Below are positions 1 through 8,587 of a stretch of 34,288 bases of DNA, piece after piece (position 1 is the stretch's first letter; each line of letters begins with the position of its first letter). The notes below the pieces were generated by a model, which ran no database searches, was not told the DNA's origin, and was given only the letters and a program-made list of their open reading frames with translations. Origin of the DNA: an uncultured Gammaproteobacteria bacterium (lineage in GTDB: Bacteria; Pseudomonadota; Gammaproteobacteria; SZUA-140); assembly GCA_945788675.1 (NCBI GenBank), contig CALZMY010000057.1, forward strand, positions 1-34,288, in the 5' to 3' direction. A program made the translations under genes and the position numbers.

Positions 1-1211
1 TCAGTAATGTCCGTCCTGATGGCAACATACTGATACGTCTCTCCCTGCGAATTAACAAAGGGTACAATCGTTGAGTCAACCCAGAAATATTCACCATTCT
101 TTTTCTGACTTCTCACTTCACCATGCCATACATCACCACCTTTAATCGTTGACCATAAGTCATCGAAAAATTCATCTGTGTGATAGCCAGAATTCATAAC
201 ACGATGATTTTTACCTAACAATTCAGCACGACTAAACTGACTGACATCACACATCCTGTCATTGGCATAGGTAATATCACCATTTTCGTCGGTGATACTG
301 ACAATCGAATGCTGGTCCAGGGCAAACTTCTGGTAATTGAGGTCACGAACAGTCCGCCTCAATGTCGTAGCGCTTTGTTTCAACTGAAACATAATAAAGC
401 CAACATAGAGCAATAACGCAACTGCAAAGAGGTAAAGATAAAGACGATAGATATTAGTGCGGCGCACCAACTCTTCATGAGAGCGATTATACAATGCGAA
501 CAGCGAATCTACCTGTTGGACTGTCGCGGGTGATGTCAGACTTATAATCATACTATCAACCACTAACTTCTCATCTACCACTACCTTCACATGTTGTACA
601 AGGCGGAGGATAGTACTCCTGAGTGACAACGGATATCGCTCCACGCCATTTGTCACATTTTCATAGCTCGCAATAACATCAAGCCTCTGTGCCACACTAC
701 TATTTGTATGATAGCTAAGCACATCTCGCACCATATCGCTTAGCAACACCACCAGCGCAACATCAGCTGACTGCTCAGTCATCCCCGCCATCAATTCATC
801 CATCAGCGAGGGAATGTAATGAATCGAATTTCTTAAAACTGAATTATGCGCCTTAAACGCCTCAAGCTTTTCTTCCTTGGCCAGCAATATTTCTCGTAAA
901 GCATCCAGCTGCTGGTCAATATCACCGTCACCCTGGTGATAGATACTGTATGCTCCCACTTCCAGCTCTCTATGTTTTTCTTTTAATTGACGCATCCATA
1001 AAACCAACGGATCATAGTGAGATAACAATTCATTTCGAGAGCGAAGTACATCGCGACCAAGATTTGCATCAAGCTGTCGAAGATGAGATAAGGTATTCAA
1101 TATCGAGTTATAGCTTTTTCCATCTACCGCTTGCGTCTTAATATAGAGAAAGGTCATCAACAATACAGTAAGAATTCCAGCCAGCAGCTGCTTAAGATTC
1201 GATGCCGTCAT
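1..1211 (-). CDS. membrane sensor protein with DAHL-like region and PAS domain, partial (C-terminus beyond left edge)
   Basis: I read this frame directly. ATG at 1211-1209 overlaps the stop of the upstream peroxidase gene (ATGA), and the frame stays open to base 1, giving about 403 residues without a stop. A membrane helix lies near residues 6-24. A long all-helical segment of about 230 residues follows, containing DANLGRDVLRSRNELLSHYD, which resembles the DAHL sensor domain of bacterial signalling proteins (from memory, not searched). A second helix lies at about 260-280. A cytoplasmic PAS domain starts around residue 300 (ALDQHSIVSITDENGDITYA) with a PAC-like end (RTDIT) at the window edge. 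The output domain, probably histidine kinase or GGDEF, is outside the window. Coupling to the peroxidase suggests joint expression. A/T content looks higher than in the housekeeping genes. The sensor identity is good; the ligand is unknown. Confidence 0.8.
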   Translation of the reverse strand, partial: MTASNLKQLLAGILTVLLMTFLYIKTQAVDGKSYNSILNTLSHLRQLDANLGRDVLRSRNELLSHYDPLVLWMRQLKEKHRELEVGAYSIYHQGDGDIDQQLDALREILLAKEEKLEAFKAHNSVLRNSIHYIPSLMDELMAGMTEQSADVALVVLLSDMVRDVLSYHTNSSVAQRLDVIASYENVTNGVERYPLSLRSTILRLVQHVKVVVDEKLVVDSMIISLTSPATVQQVDSLFALYNRSHEELVRRTNIYRLYLYLFAVALLLYVGFIMFQLKQSATTLRRTVRDLNYQKFALDQHSIVSITDENGDITYANDRMCDVSQFSRAELLGKNHRVMNSGYHTDEFFDDLWSTIKGGDVWHGEVRSQKKNGEYFWVDSTIVPFVNSQGETYQYVAIRTDIT

Positions 1212-2257
1212 GAATCATCCCCGCCATCGGAACGACCACTCAAGGAATGCAGAAACTTCACAATCAAGCGGGCATCATGAAGCGGAATGGGGCGCCCCAA
1301 CTGATAAGTCGCCATTACCATGACCGCCTGTTCCAGTGTTGCTGCTGAGCCATCGTGAAAATAGGGGGGCGTCAATGCCACATTTCGCAGGCTGGGCACA
1401 CGGAAACGATGTTTGTCACCCTCCTTCCCAGTCACATTGAATCGTCCCAGATCTACCTCCGACAGCGGCTCCCGATCAGCAAAAAAATCCCCCATCACAC
1501 CAAATAGCTGAAACATGTTGCCACCCACATTGCCACCCTGGTGACAGGCGATACAGCCGTAAGTTTTGAATAGCTGATAACCTGCGCGCTGTTCAAGACT
1601 CAGTACGTTTTCCTCTCCATACAGGAAACGATCAAATGGAGCATCCGGGGTAATCAATGAACGTTCAAACTCAGCGATAACATCAATCACATGTTGTTTC
1701 TGAATACTGCTTGAAAGGTAGAGTTGCTTGAATGCCGTTTGATACTCAGGGATCGAAGTAAGAGTACTCAGCACGTCACTCCACTCAGCCCCCATTTCGG
1801 TCGTACTGGTCAACGACTCATTGACCTGCTGCTCCAATGTCGTCGCACGCCCATCCCAGTACCACCTGAAATTATTGGCACTGTTATAGACAGTGAGCGT
1901 ATTAACCAGGCCGCGTGACATCTCGTCCTCAACAGGATGAGAACGACGATCAACACCGCCCTCATTGAGGCGATGACAACTATCACACGAAGTATTGCCA
2001 TCAGGAGAGAGGCGTTTGTCACTAAAGAGGCTGCGGCCGAGCGCTACCTTACCGCTATTCAGATTGCGAGGCTTCGCAACCGGCTGGAGAGGTTCTTGAA
2101 TAAACTGATTGGTAGGAAGATCGTATAAATAGAATGGATCCGAATGAATAATCGTGGAAGCCATATCATCTTCGCCATAGGCGGCGTATTGTAGCATCCA
2201 GGGCAATGAGGCGATAAACAGCAGTAGTGATACGCCAAATATGATATTTTTTTTCAT
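1208..2257 (-). CDS. di-haem cytochrome c peroxidase / MauG-family protein
   Basis: The protein has 349 residues. Residues 1-28 form a signal peptide or membrane anchor, so the protein is periplasmic. Two c-type haem sites are visible, CDSCH at 91-95 and CIACH at 235-239, with the family motifs LGRSLFSDKRLS at about 73-84, NS..NFRWYWDGRA near 125-138 and FRVPSLRNVALTPPYFHDGS near 285-304. Members reduce hydrogen peroxide with electrons from small cytochromes or, as in MauG, oxidise a protein side chain; the sequence alone does not decide which. The second motif region (LTPPYFHDGS) is typical of bacterial CcpA-type peroxidases. The start is ATG with an A-rich leader and no clear ribosome-binding site. 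The gene is first in a two-gene unit with the membrane sensor. Confidence 0.88.
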   Translation of the reverse strand: MKKNIIFGVSLLLFIASLPWMLQYAAYGEDDMASTIIHSDPFYLYDLPTNQFIQEPLQPVAKPRNLNSGKVALGRSLFSDKRLSPDGNTSCDSCHRLNEGGVDRRSHPVEDEMSRGLVNTLTVYNSANNFRWYWDGRATTLEQQVNESLTSTTEMGAEWSDVLSTLTSIPEYQTAFKQLYLSSSIQKQHVIDVIAEFERSLITPDAPFDRFLYGEENVLSLEQRAGYQLFKTYGCIACHQGGNVGGNMFQLFGVMGDFFADREPLSEVDLGRFNVTGKEGDKHRFRVPSLRNVALTPPYFHDGSAATLEQAVMVMATYQLGRPIPLHDARLIVKFLHSLSGRSDGGDDS

Positions 2258-2319
2258 TTTTACGCGCCCAATATTCTGCGTCCAGATTAAGTAGTCAATG
2301 GGACAAAATAACCTAAGAG

Positions 2320-2388
2320 ACCTCTGACTAATTCATGACCACAAGCAATAAGTCCAAAATATTTTATCGCCCAGAATTAATCAGAGGT
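2320..2388. repeat. 15-bp imperfect inverted repeat with 39-bp spacer, possible MITE or IS end remnant
   Basis: Bases 2320-2334 (acctctgactaattc) are the reverse complement of 2374-2388 (gaattaatcagaggt) except for one base. The arms enclose 39 bp of A/T-rich sequence with no reading frame. Arm length and layout resemble terminal repeats of a small non-autonomous element, or two IS ends left after internal deletion. I see no convincing target duplication. It lies in the gap between argG and the peroxidase gene. A long-loop transcript hairpin or an operator is possible, but no T-run follows. Confidence 0.45.
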
Positions 2389-2456
2389 GCCCGAATAACA
2401 AATTAGATTGACCGCTGTCTGTTATATTGAGTTGCCGACATCAAGACTTTCAACAA

Positions 2457-3671
2457 CTAAAACTTCCTGGCCGCAATACGAAGGCGCAGCGCATTCAACT
2501 TAATAAAACCCTCAGCATCCTGCTGATTGTAGCTCCCCGCATCATCTTCAAAAGTGGCAATATTGGCATCAAACAAACTATCCGATTGTGACTGACGTCC
2601 CACAACAATCACATTGCCTTTATAGAGTTTGATACGCACGATACCATTTACACGCGCCTGAGAAGCATCAATCATCGCCTGCATCATCTCGCGTTCCGGG
2701 CTCCACCAATAACCGTTATAAACCAACGAAGCATAACGCGGCATCAATTCATCTTTCAGGTGTGCCACTTCGCGATCCAGCGTAATCGATTCAATGGCAC
2801 GGTGCGCTTTTAACATCACTGTTCCTGCCGGGGTTTCATAACAACCGCGTGACTTCATACCAACGTAGCGATTTTCCACGATGTCATCACGGCCCACACC
2901 GTTTTCACCACCCACCTTATTGAGATAACGCATCACCTCGGCAGGGCTCATCGCTTCACCATCAATCGCCACGATGTCACCCGCCTGATACGTGAGTTCC
3001 AGATAAAGTGCTCGATTGGGCGCCTGCTCAGGACTCACCGTCCAGCGCCACATATCCGCCTCTGGTTCGGCCCATGGGTCTTCCAGAATATCGCCCTCAT
3101 AAGAGATATGTAGCAAGTTTGCATCCATCGAATAAGGTGATTTTTTGCCGCGTTTCTGTTCGATTGCGATGCCATGCTGATCGGCGTAGGCCATGAGTTT
3201 TTCACGTGAGTTAAGGTCCCATTCACGCCACGGCGCAATGATCTTTACATCTGGCTTCAACGCATAGGCACCCAACTCAAAACGCACCTGATCATTCCCC
3301 TTGCCGGTCGCACCGTGCGACACCGCATCGGCATCTGTTTCATTGGCGATCTCAATCAGACGTTTGGCAATCAGCGGACGGGCAATCGATGTACCAAGCA
3401 GATATTCGCCCTCATAAACGGCGTTAGCACGAAACATTGGAAAGACATAGTCGCGCGCGTACTCTTCACACAGATCTTCAATATAGATCTCCTTGATCCC
3501 CATCGCTTCAGCCTTGGCTCGCGCAGGCTCAACCTCTTCACCCTGCCCAATATCAGCGGTAAAAGTCACCACCTCGCAGTGATATTCATCCTGTAGCCAC
3601 TTGGCAATGATTGAGGTATCAAGACCGCCGGAGTAGGCCAGCACAACTTTATTGACATCTGTTTGCGACAT
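2457..3671 (-). CDS. argG: argininosuccinate synthase
   Basis: This 404-residue protein is full length for the short (type 1) bacterial ArgG. It condenses citrulline and aspartate with ATP to argininosuccinate, the penultimate step of arginine synthesis in the cytoplasm. The N-terminal PP-loop for ATP is AYSGGLDTS at 12-20. Further family blocks are TFTADIGQGEE, SHGATGKGNDQVRFE and MDANLLHISYEG. The start is ATG with AGGA nine bases upstream. It sits alone between intergenic gaps, so it is probably monocistronic; two TATAAT-like boxes lie upstream. Nothing unusual is seen. Confidence 0.97.
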   Translation of the reverse strand: MSQTDVNKVVLAYSGGLDTSIIAKWLQDEYHCEVVTFTADIGQGEEVEPARAKAEAMGIKEIYIEDLCEEYARDYVFPMFRANAVYEGEYLLGTSIARPLIAKRLIEIANETDADAVSHGATGKGNDQVRFELGAYALKPDVKIIAPWREWDLNSREKLMAYADQHGIAIEQKRGKKSPYSMDANLLHISYEGDILEDPWAEPEADMWRWTVSPEQAPNRALYLELTYQAGDIVAIDGEAMSPAEVMRYLNKVGGENGVGRDDIVENRYVGMKSRGCYETPAGTVMLKAHRAIESITLDREVAHLKDELMPRYASLVYNGYWWSPEREMMQAMIDASQARVNGIVRIKLYKGNVIVVGRQSQSDSLFDANIATFEDDAGSYNQQDAEGFIKLNALRLRIAARKF

Positions 3672-3711
3672 TCAAAATAATCCTATAATTAACATGGTTT
3701 CTTTGTTGCGA

Positions 3712-3734
3712 ATTATAACGTAAATAGCATTATA
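3712..3734 (-). promoter_or_regulatory. candidate argG promoter (two TATAAT boxes)
   Basis: On the minus strand, perfect TATAAT hexamers lie at 3717-3712 and 3734-3729, about 40-60 bases before the argG start at 3671. Neither has a good -35 at 16-18 bases, so this is a suggestion from the -10 boxes only. I did not find a clear ArgR box. Confidence 0.35.
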
Positions 3735-3797
3735 CGACTGAAAAATAACACCCATTCTATGCCATTCCAGCGAGAGTCCACTTCCGAAGTCAGGCCA

Positions 3798-4889
3798 TCA
3801 TGCGAGTAAAATGGCTCGCCGCAGATGCGCGCACCACCATCGCAGCAACGTATTGGACAACACAGCGCCGCACGACAGCAACATCATGCGATAGATCCAG
3901 CCACGCTCGACCTTACAAACACGTCTTACTTCAAGCCAGTCCTCCTGCTGCGATAGCAGTGCCAGGGTCTTGAGCCCTATGAGCAGCGGCCATAATGCCG
4001 CCAACCGCAGGCGTAAACAACGGCGTGGCAACGCAGCAACATACTGCTCCGCCGCTGCGTAATGATCCAGCGCAATAACAATCCCCTTTGTCAGCAGTGG
4101 ACGTGCCGCGACACTATTTGCGACATTTATCAGCGCATCAGGCCTTAAATCTGCTTCATTCAACCACGATTGCGGCAGATAACAGCGCCCGATCTGGAGG
4201 TCTCGCGGCACATCACGCAGAATATTGGTCATTTGCAACGCCTGGCCAAAACGAATGCCCAATCGCGAATATCGATCATCAGCAGACTCCCATGCCTGCA
4301 GCGCATTGATATGGGCCATTGAGATTTCTGTCCAAAACTCACCGACACACCCCGCCACCAGATAGGTGTAGCGCTCCAACTGCTCGCTATCCCGCAATGC
4401 TGTGATCTTTTCAGCAACCTCTGCGGATGAAGGAAAGCCCTCAAGATCGCTCACCATCCCTTCGATCAGCGTTAACACCACCTTGCGAATTAACCCCTTG
4501 TCGGGTCCAGTCTGTCGTAGCAACAACTCAAACAGCGCCGGTAACTTCGCCAACAACGCCTTCTCAGCCGCGTGATCAAGCCGCCCAACAAAGCCCATCT
4601 GCAACCGTTCAAGTCCGGCCTGTGATGGTTCATCTGTTGCTAATTGATTTCGATATTGACGCAACGCATCACATCGTTTTTCGACTGCGACCACCTCGGT
4701 ATCAGAAATCGTATCTGCTGCCCGTGCCAACAGATAGGCAACACTGATAGGCTCCCGTAGCTGCGATGGCAATACTCGCAATGTAAGATAAAAACTGCGC
4801 GACACGCCGCGCAATAACTCGGTCAGGAGGTAGTGGCGCTGCACATCATCGAGTGACGATGGCAAAAACGGTGCTGATTCAGGCGGCAT
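3798..4889 (-). CDS. squalene/phytoene synthase family protein (farnesyl-diphosphate farnesyltransferase-like)
   Basis: The protein has 363 residues from ATG at 4889. A longer open frame to 5060 exists, but its first 57 residues overlap the upstream gene and do not look like the family; MPPESAPF is the natural start and overlaps the upstream stop by 11 bases. Head-to-head prenyl synthase motifs are SRSFYLTLRVLP at 30-41, the first aspartate motif DTISD at 59-63, and the second DVPRD at 226-230 within an NILRDVPRDLQIGRCYLP block. The C-terminal 30 residues are hydrophobic then basic, which suits a membrane tail. The expected reaction is condensation of two farnesyl (or geranylgeranyl) diphosphates to squalene or a phytoene-type product. 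It does not resemble HpnC/HpnD closely, and no other carotenoid or hopanoid gene lies in the window, so the product is uncertain. Confidence 0.85.
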   Translation of the reverse strand: MPPESAPFLPSSLDDVQRHYLLTELLRGVSRSFYLTLRVLPSQLREPISVAYLLARAADTISDTEVVAVEKRCDALRQYRNQLATDEPSQAGLERLQMGFVGRLDHAAEKALLAKLPALFELLLRQTGPDKGLIRKVVLTLIEGMVSDLEGFPSSAEVAEKITALRDSEQLERYTYLVAGCVGEFWTEISMAHINALQAWESADDRYSRLGIRFGQALQMTNILRDVPRDLQIGRCYLPQSWLNEADLRPDALINVANSVAARPLLTKGIVIALDHYAAAEQYVAALPRRCLRLRLAALWPLLIGLKTLALLSQQEDWLEVRRVCKVERGWIYRMMLLSCGAVLSNTLLRWWCAHLRRAILLA

Positions 4890-5571
4890 TAAACTTTCCG
4901 CTTGCCTTAGCTGGCAACAGGTCGGCAAAAACAAAACCGTCCCGCTGCACCACTTCGCCAACAGTGATATCGATATCACCATCGAACATCGGACCCGCAA
5001 AGACAAAGCTGTGGAACTCGCCATTTTCACCACATGGATCAACCTCAGTGGGCAATTCACCTAATAGCGCATGATTAAACTCACGCCCTGCAAACTGCGC
5101 CGATAGATGTCGTGGGTCAATGCAGGTCAAGCGAGCTTGCAGCCCGCCATCGACCATCTCACGACACAATGTGGCCGTCGGCATCCCCCACAACGGAAAA
5201 AGTGCATCAATGCCGCAACCTGCAAGTTTTTGTTCACGGTACTCCCGAATATCCTGTAGATAGAGATCACCAAAGGCAAAACAATCGATCTCCCGCTGCT
5301 GGCAACGTGCGACAAATATCGACATACGCGCTTCGTAATCAGCATTACTGCAAGGAGCGGGGGTCTCAATAATATCCAGCGGCAGTCCTGCACGCTGTGC
5401 CTGTAACGCCAGTAGTTCACGTCGCACAGCATGCATCGCGACACGATCATATGCCTGATTAACGGTAGTAAACAGCCCCACCACTTCAATCTCACTCTGC
5501 TGTCGCAGCACATGCAACGCCCATGCACTATCCTTGCCGCTGCTCCATGAGAGCAAAACCCTTTTTTTCAT
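4879..5571 (-). CDS. Dph6-like ATP pyrophosphatase (diphthine-ammonia ligase family)
   Basis: A 230-residue cytoplasmic protein of the adenine nucleotide alpha hydrolase fold. The PP-loop SSGKDS is at 10-15, and the family signature ending DPCGENGEFHSFV lies at about 178-190, the conserved GExGEFHS block. In archaea and eukaryotes Dph6 amidates diphthine on elongation factor 2, using ATP and ammonia. Bacteria have no diphthamide, so the bacterial substrate is not known; an ATP-dependent amidation or ligation is the reasonable expectation. The stop lies 11 bases inside the start of the squalene synthase gene, so the two are translationally coupled, which may hint at a linked role. Family placement is firm; function is open. 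Confidence 0.85.
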   Translation of the reverse strand: MKKRVLLSWSSGKDSAWALHVLRQQSEIEVVGLFTTVNQAYDRVAMHAVRRELLALQAQRAGLPLDIIETPAPCSNADYEARMSIFVARCQQREIDCFAFGDLYLQDIREYREQKLAGCGIDALFPLWGMPTATLCREMVDGGLQARLTCIDPRHLSAQFAGREFNHALLGELPTEVDPCGENGEFHSFVFAGPMFDGDIDITVGEVVQRDGFVFADLLPAKASGKFNAA

Positions 5572-5624
5572 TTTCTATTCCCAGAACTATCGGAACTATC
5601 GCGCTTGCGACATAACCATATCAA

Positions 5625-7892
5625 TCACTTCCCGGCCCTCACCAGCCCACCTAACCCCTGCTCCTCCAGTAGCTGCTCAAGGTATTCACGAATCGCCATG
5701 GCACCATCATACTGCAGCGCTTGATCGAGGATCTGGCGTGCATCGACAGCGCTAAAATTTCGGATCACTGACTTCACCCGCGGCATGCTCGCCGCACTCA
5801 TACTCAGGCTATCGACGCCCATGCCAAGCAGCAGCAGAGCTGCCACCGGGTCACCCGCCATTTCGCCACATACGCTCACCGGCTTGCCCATCAGATGGCC
5901 GCCGGCAACAATTTGCACCAATGCTCGCAGCACCGCCGGGTGCAGCGCATCATAGAGTGACGCCACGCGCGGATTATTACGATCCACTGCCAACAGGTAT
6001 TGTGTAAGATCGTTAGTGCCTACCGAAAAGAAGTCGACCCGCGCGGCCAGCACCTCCATCTGATAGATCACCGACGGCACCTCAACCATAATACCGACCT
6101 GAGGCATCAACACCTGCTCTCCAGCATCAAGCAGTTCATGATGGGCACGCCCAATCAGCTGCAATGCACGATCTACTTCAGCCACATTACTCACCATCGG
6201 TAACAACAGATGGAGATTGTTCAAGCCCACACTGGCGCGCATCATCGCCCGCAACTGCACCAGAAATATCTCTGGATGGTCGAGGGTGATACGTATTCCT
6301 CGCCAACCAAGAAAAGGGTTTTCTTCATCGATAGGAAAGTATGAGAGCGCCTTATCGCCACCAACATCCAGTGTACGTAGCGTGACTGGCCGCGGCGCAA
6401 ATCCTTCCAGCACTTCACGGTAGATTGCGCGCTGTTCCTCTTCACCGGGAAAACGTTCACGAATCATGAACGGGAATTCGGTTCGATAAAGTCCGATCCC
6501 CTCTGCGCCACTCTCAACCGACGGCGCCAGATCGGACAACAAGCCGGTGTTGGCATAAAGCGGCAGATGAATACCATCCGGCGTCTCCGCCGGCAACTCA
6601 CGCAACCCTTCCAGCCCCGCGACCAATTCCTCTTCTTCACGTGCAAGACGGGTATATTCATCACGTACCGTCTGGGATGGTGAAACAAAGACTCGCCCAC
6701 GATAGCCATCCACCACCAGCTCGCAACCATCAACCCGCGCCACCGGCAACTCACTAGCACCGACCACTGCAGGGATCCCCATCGCATGCGCGAGGATTGC
6801 AACATGAGAAGAACCCGAACCACGCGCCGACACGACCCCCACCAGACGCTCTCGCGGCACCTCTGCCAACATGGTGGCAGAGACATCCTCGCCCACCAGG
6901 ATCGTCTTTATCGGGTAGTCGGGCTGACGGCGAATCTCGTTCTGCAGATGTGCCAAAATGCGTCGTCCAAGATCGCGCACATCATCGGCACGCTCACGCA
7001 GATAGGGATCATCCATCGATTCAAACAGCTGCGCCTGCTCATTAATGGTGTCACGCCACGCGCCAGGGGCCCAGTCACCCTCGCGAATGCGCTCGATGGT
7101 TTTTTCGATCAACGTGTCACTATTCAGCATTAAGAGATAAGCATCAAATAGCGCGCGACTTTCAGCCCCTAACTCAGGATGTATCGACGCCTCCAGCGCC
7201 TTGATATTGGCACGCGCCGCCTCAAGCGCCTGCTCAAGGGCGAGAATTTCAGTGGCAGTATCCCTGCTCTTACGATGCGGCACCGCGTCAAGGTCTGACA
7301 TCGGGTAGATCACCACCGCCGTGCCAATACCAACACCCGGCCCCCCCGGCAATGCCACAATCGGGCGATCACTTTTCACCGCTGGCGCCTCGGTAAAATC
7401 CTTGATCTCACCACGCGCATCGGCATGCGCAACGGCACCAGCCAACTGCGCCGCAACAGTCAGCAAAAAGGCAACCTCATCCTCATCGAAACATCGTTGA
7501 CTGCGCTGCCGCACCACCAGGACACCCATCACCTGACGACGATGAATAATCGGGACACCTAAAAAACCGTGGAAAGAGACTTCACCTGTCTCGGCAATAA
7601 AACGGTAACGAGGGTGATCCGGTCCATTATCGAGATTAAGCAGCTCTTGCGTTTCACCCACTAGACTAACAAGCCCTTCACCCTGGCTAAAGCGTACCAC
7701 GCCAATGGAATCAGGATTCAGCCCGTCACTCGCCATTAGAATATATTGCTGTAACCTCTGATCGAACAGATAAATTGAGCAGACATCCACAGACATCGCC
7801 CGTTTTACACGCGAGACAATGATTGATGAAGCTTGTTCAAGATCACGCGCAGCATTGACCTCTTGTACGATGCGCCGCAACGTAACCAGCAT
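5625..7892 (-). CDS. ptsP: phosphoenolpyruvate-protein phosphotransferase PtsP (enzyme I-Ntr)
   Basis: 755 residues from ATG at 7892; a GTG one codon earlier is possible, but AAGG lies seven bases before the ATG. Domains in order: GAF at about 15-160, EI N-terminal domain at about 175-335, the swivelling PEP-utiliser His domain (GSGSSHVAILAHAMGIPAV, phospho-His at 363), and the PEP-binding barrel at about 430-700 with VGGDKALSYF, FSVGTNDLTQY and catalytic Cys at 675 in VSVCGEMAGD. It takes phosphate from PEP and passes it to NPr, then EIIA-Ntr, signalling nitrogen and potassium status; the GAF domain senses glutamine/2-oxoglutarate in E. coli. NPr and EIIA-Ntr genes are not in the window. It lies 58 bases downstream of rppH, as in enterics. 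All key residues are present. Confidence 0.96.
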   Translation of the reverse strand: MLVTLRRIVQEVNAARDLEQASSIIVSRVKRAMSVDVCSIYLFDQRLQQYILMASDGLNPDSIGVVRFSQGEGLVSLVGETQELLNLDNGPDHPRYRFIAETGEVSFHGFLGVPIIHRRQVMGVLVVRQRSQRCFDEDEVAFLLTVAAQLAGAVAHADARGEIKDFTEAPAVKSDRPIVALPGGPGVGIGTAVVIYPMSDLDAVPHRKSRDTATEILALEQALEAARANIKALEASIHPELGAESRALFDAYLLMLNSDTLIEKTIERIREGDWAPGAWRDTINEQAQLFESMDDPYLRERADDVRDLGRRILAHLQNEIRRQPDYPIKTILVGEDVSATMLAEVPRERLVGVVSARGSGSSHVAILAHAMGIPAVVGASELPVARVDGCELVVDGYRGRVFVSPSQTVRDEYTRLAREEEELVAGLEGLRELPAETPDGIHLPLYANTGLLSDLAPSVESGAEGIGLYRTEFPFMIRERFPGEEEQRAIYREVLEGFAPRPVTLRTLDVGGDKALSYFPIDEENPFLGWRGIRITLDHPEIFLVQLRAMMRASVGLNNLHLLLPMVSNVAEVDRALQLIGRAHHELLDAGEQVLMPQVGIMVEVPSVIYQMEVLAARVDFFSVGTNDLTQYLLAVDRNNPRVASLYDALHPAVLRALVQIVAGGHLMGKPVSVCGEMAGDPVAALLLLGMGVDSLSMSAASMPRVKSVIRNFSAVDARQILDQALQYDGAMAIREYLEQLLEEQGLGGLVRAGK

Positions 7893-7953
7893 CACACAAC
7901 CTTAAAGAGAATGAACGAAAAGACGCTGGCAGCCACCGCCGCCAATCCAGAAA

Positions 7954-8439
7954 TCAGCACACCCCTCGGGAGACAGCCAATGGCTCAAGTTCAGCCAGAG
8001 CATGCTTGTAGACGTTGCGCTTGAACTGCACAATCTCTTCCAGAGGCGCCCAGTAGTCCACCCAACGCCAGTGGTCAAACTCGGGCTGATCAGAGGCATC
8101 CAGCCGCACATCACTCTCTTCGCCCTGTAGTTCAAGCAGGAACCAGATCTGTTTCTGACCAATACATAACGGCTTGCTTTGATGGCGAATCAACCCTTTG
8201 GGCAGACGATAACGCAGCCAGTCATTAGTTCGACCCAGGATCGCAACGTGACGAGGCTCCAGACCAACCTCTTCACGGAGCTCACGGAACATTGCATCTT
8301 CTAGGGTTTCGTTGGGTTGAATACCGCCCTGGGGGAATTGCCACGCCTCTTGACCTATGCGGCGGGCCCACAGCAGTTTGCCATCCTGATTATTCAGGAT
8401 AATGCCTACATTAGCTCTATATCCGTCAAGATCGATCAC
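7954..8439 (-). CDS. rppH: RNA pyrophosphohydrolase RppH (Nudix)
   Basis: 161 residues, the usual RppH size. The complete Nudix box runs from G38 through E44 to R52-E53-L-R-E56-E57-V-G59 and is preceded by WQFPQGGI. The N-terminus MIDLDGYRANVGIILNN matches E. coli RppH in register, which fixes the start as GTG at 8439; GGGG lies about eight bases before it. The enzyme removes pyrophosphate from 5'-triphosphate ends of mRNA, opening them to RNase E decay. It is followed by ptsP, a conserved pairing. No missing catalytic residue is seen. Confidence 0.96.
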   Translation of the reverse strand: MIDLDGYRANVGIILNNQDGKLLWARRIGQEAWQFPQGGIQPNETLEDAMFRELREEVGLEPRHVAILGRTNDWLRYRLPKGLIRHQSKPLCIGQKQIWFLLELQGEESDVRLDASDQPEFDHWRWVDYWAPLEEIVQFKRNVYKHALAELEPLAVSRGVC

Positions 8440-8462
8440 TAGTCAGGCCCCATAAAACTGCT

Positions 8463-8479
8463 ACAATTGCGCAAATTGT
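8463..8479. promoter_or_regulatory. palindrome in the divergent rppH/HAD interval
   Basis: ACAATT and AATTGT arms flank a five-base centre, a perfect 6-bp dyad between the divergently transcribed rppH and HAD genes. It is suitable for a dimeric regulator or may be part of an A/T-rich promoter. I know of no regulator that fits it specifically. Confidence 0.3.
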
Positions 8480-8587
8480 CACATAAATCATGGCTTCAGC
8501 GCAAATATACTCCCAGCCATATTGAAATTAGATAGGAAGGAATCGGGCCAACAAACAGCCCGACCGATAGAAATAGAGGTAAGCAGC

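Noticed and set aside
4890..5060. N-terminal extension of the squalene/phytoene synthase frame
   Set aside because: It overlaps the Dph6-like gene and does not resemble the family; the ATG at 4889 is natural.
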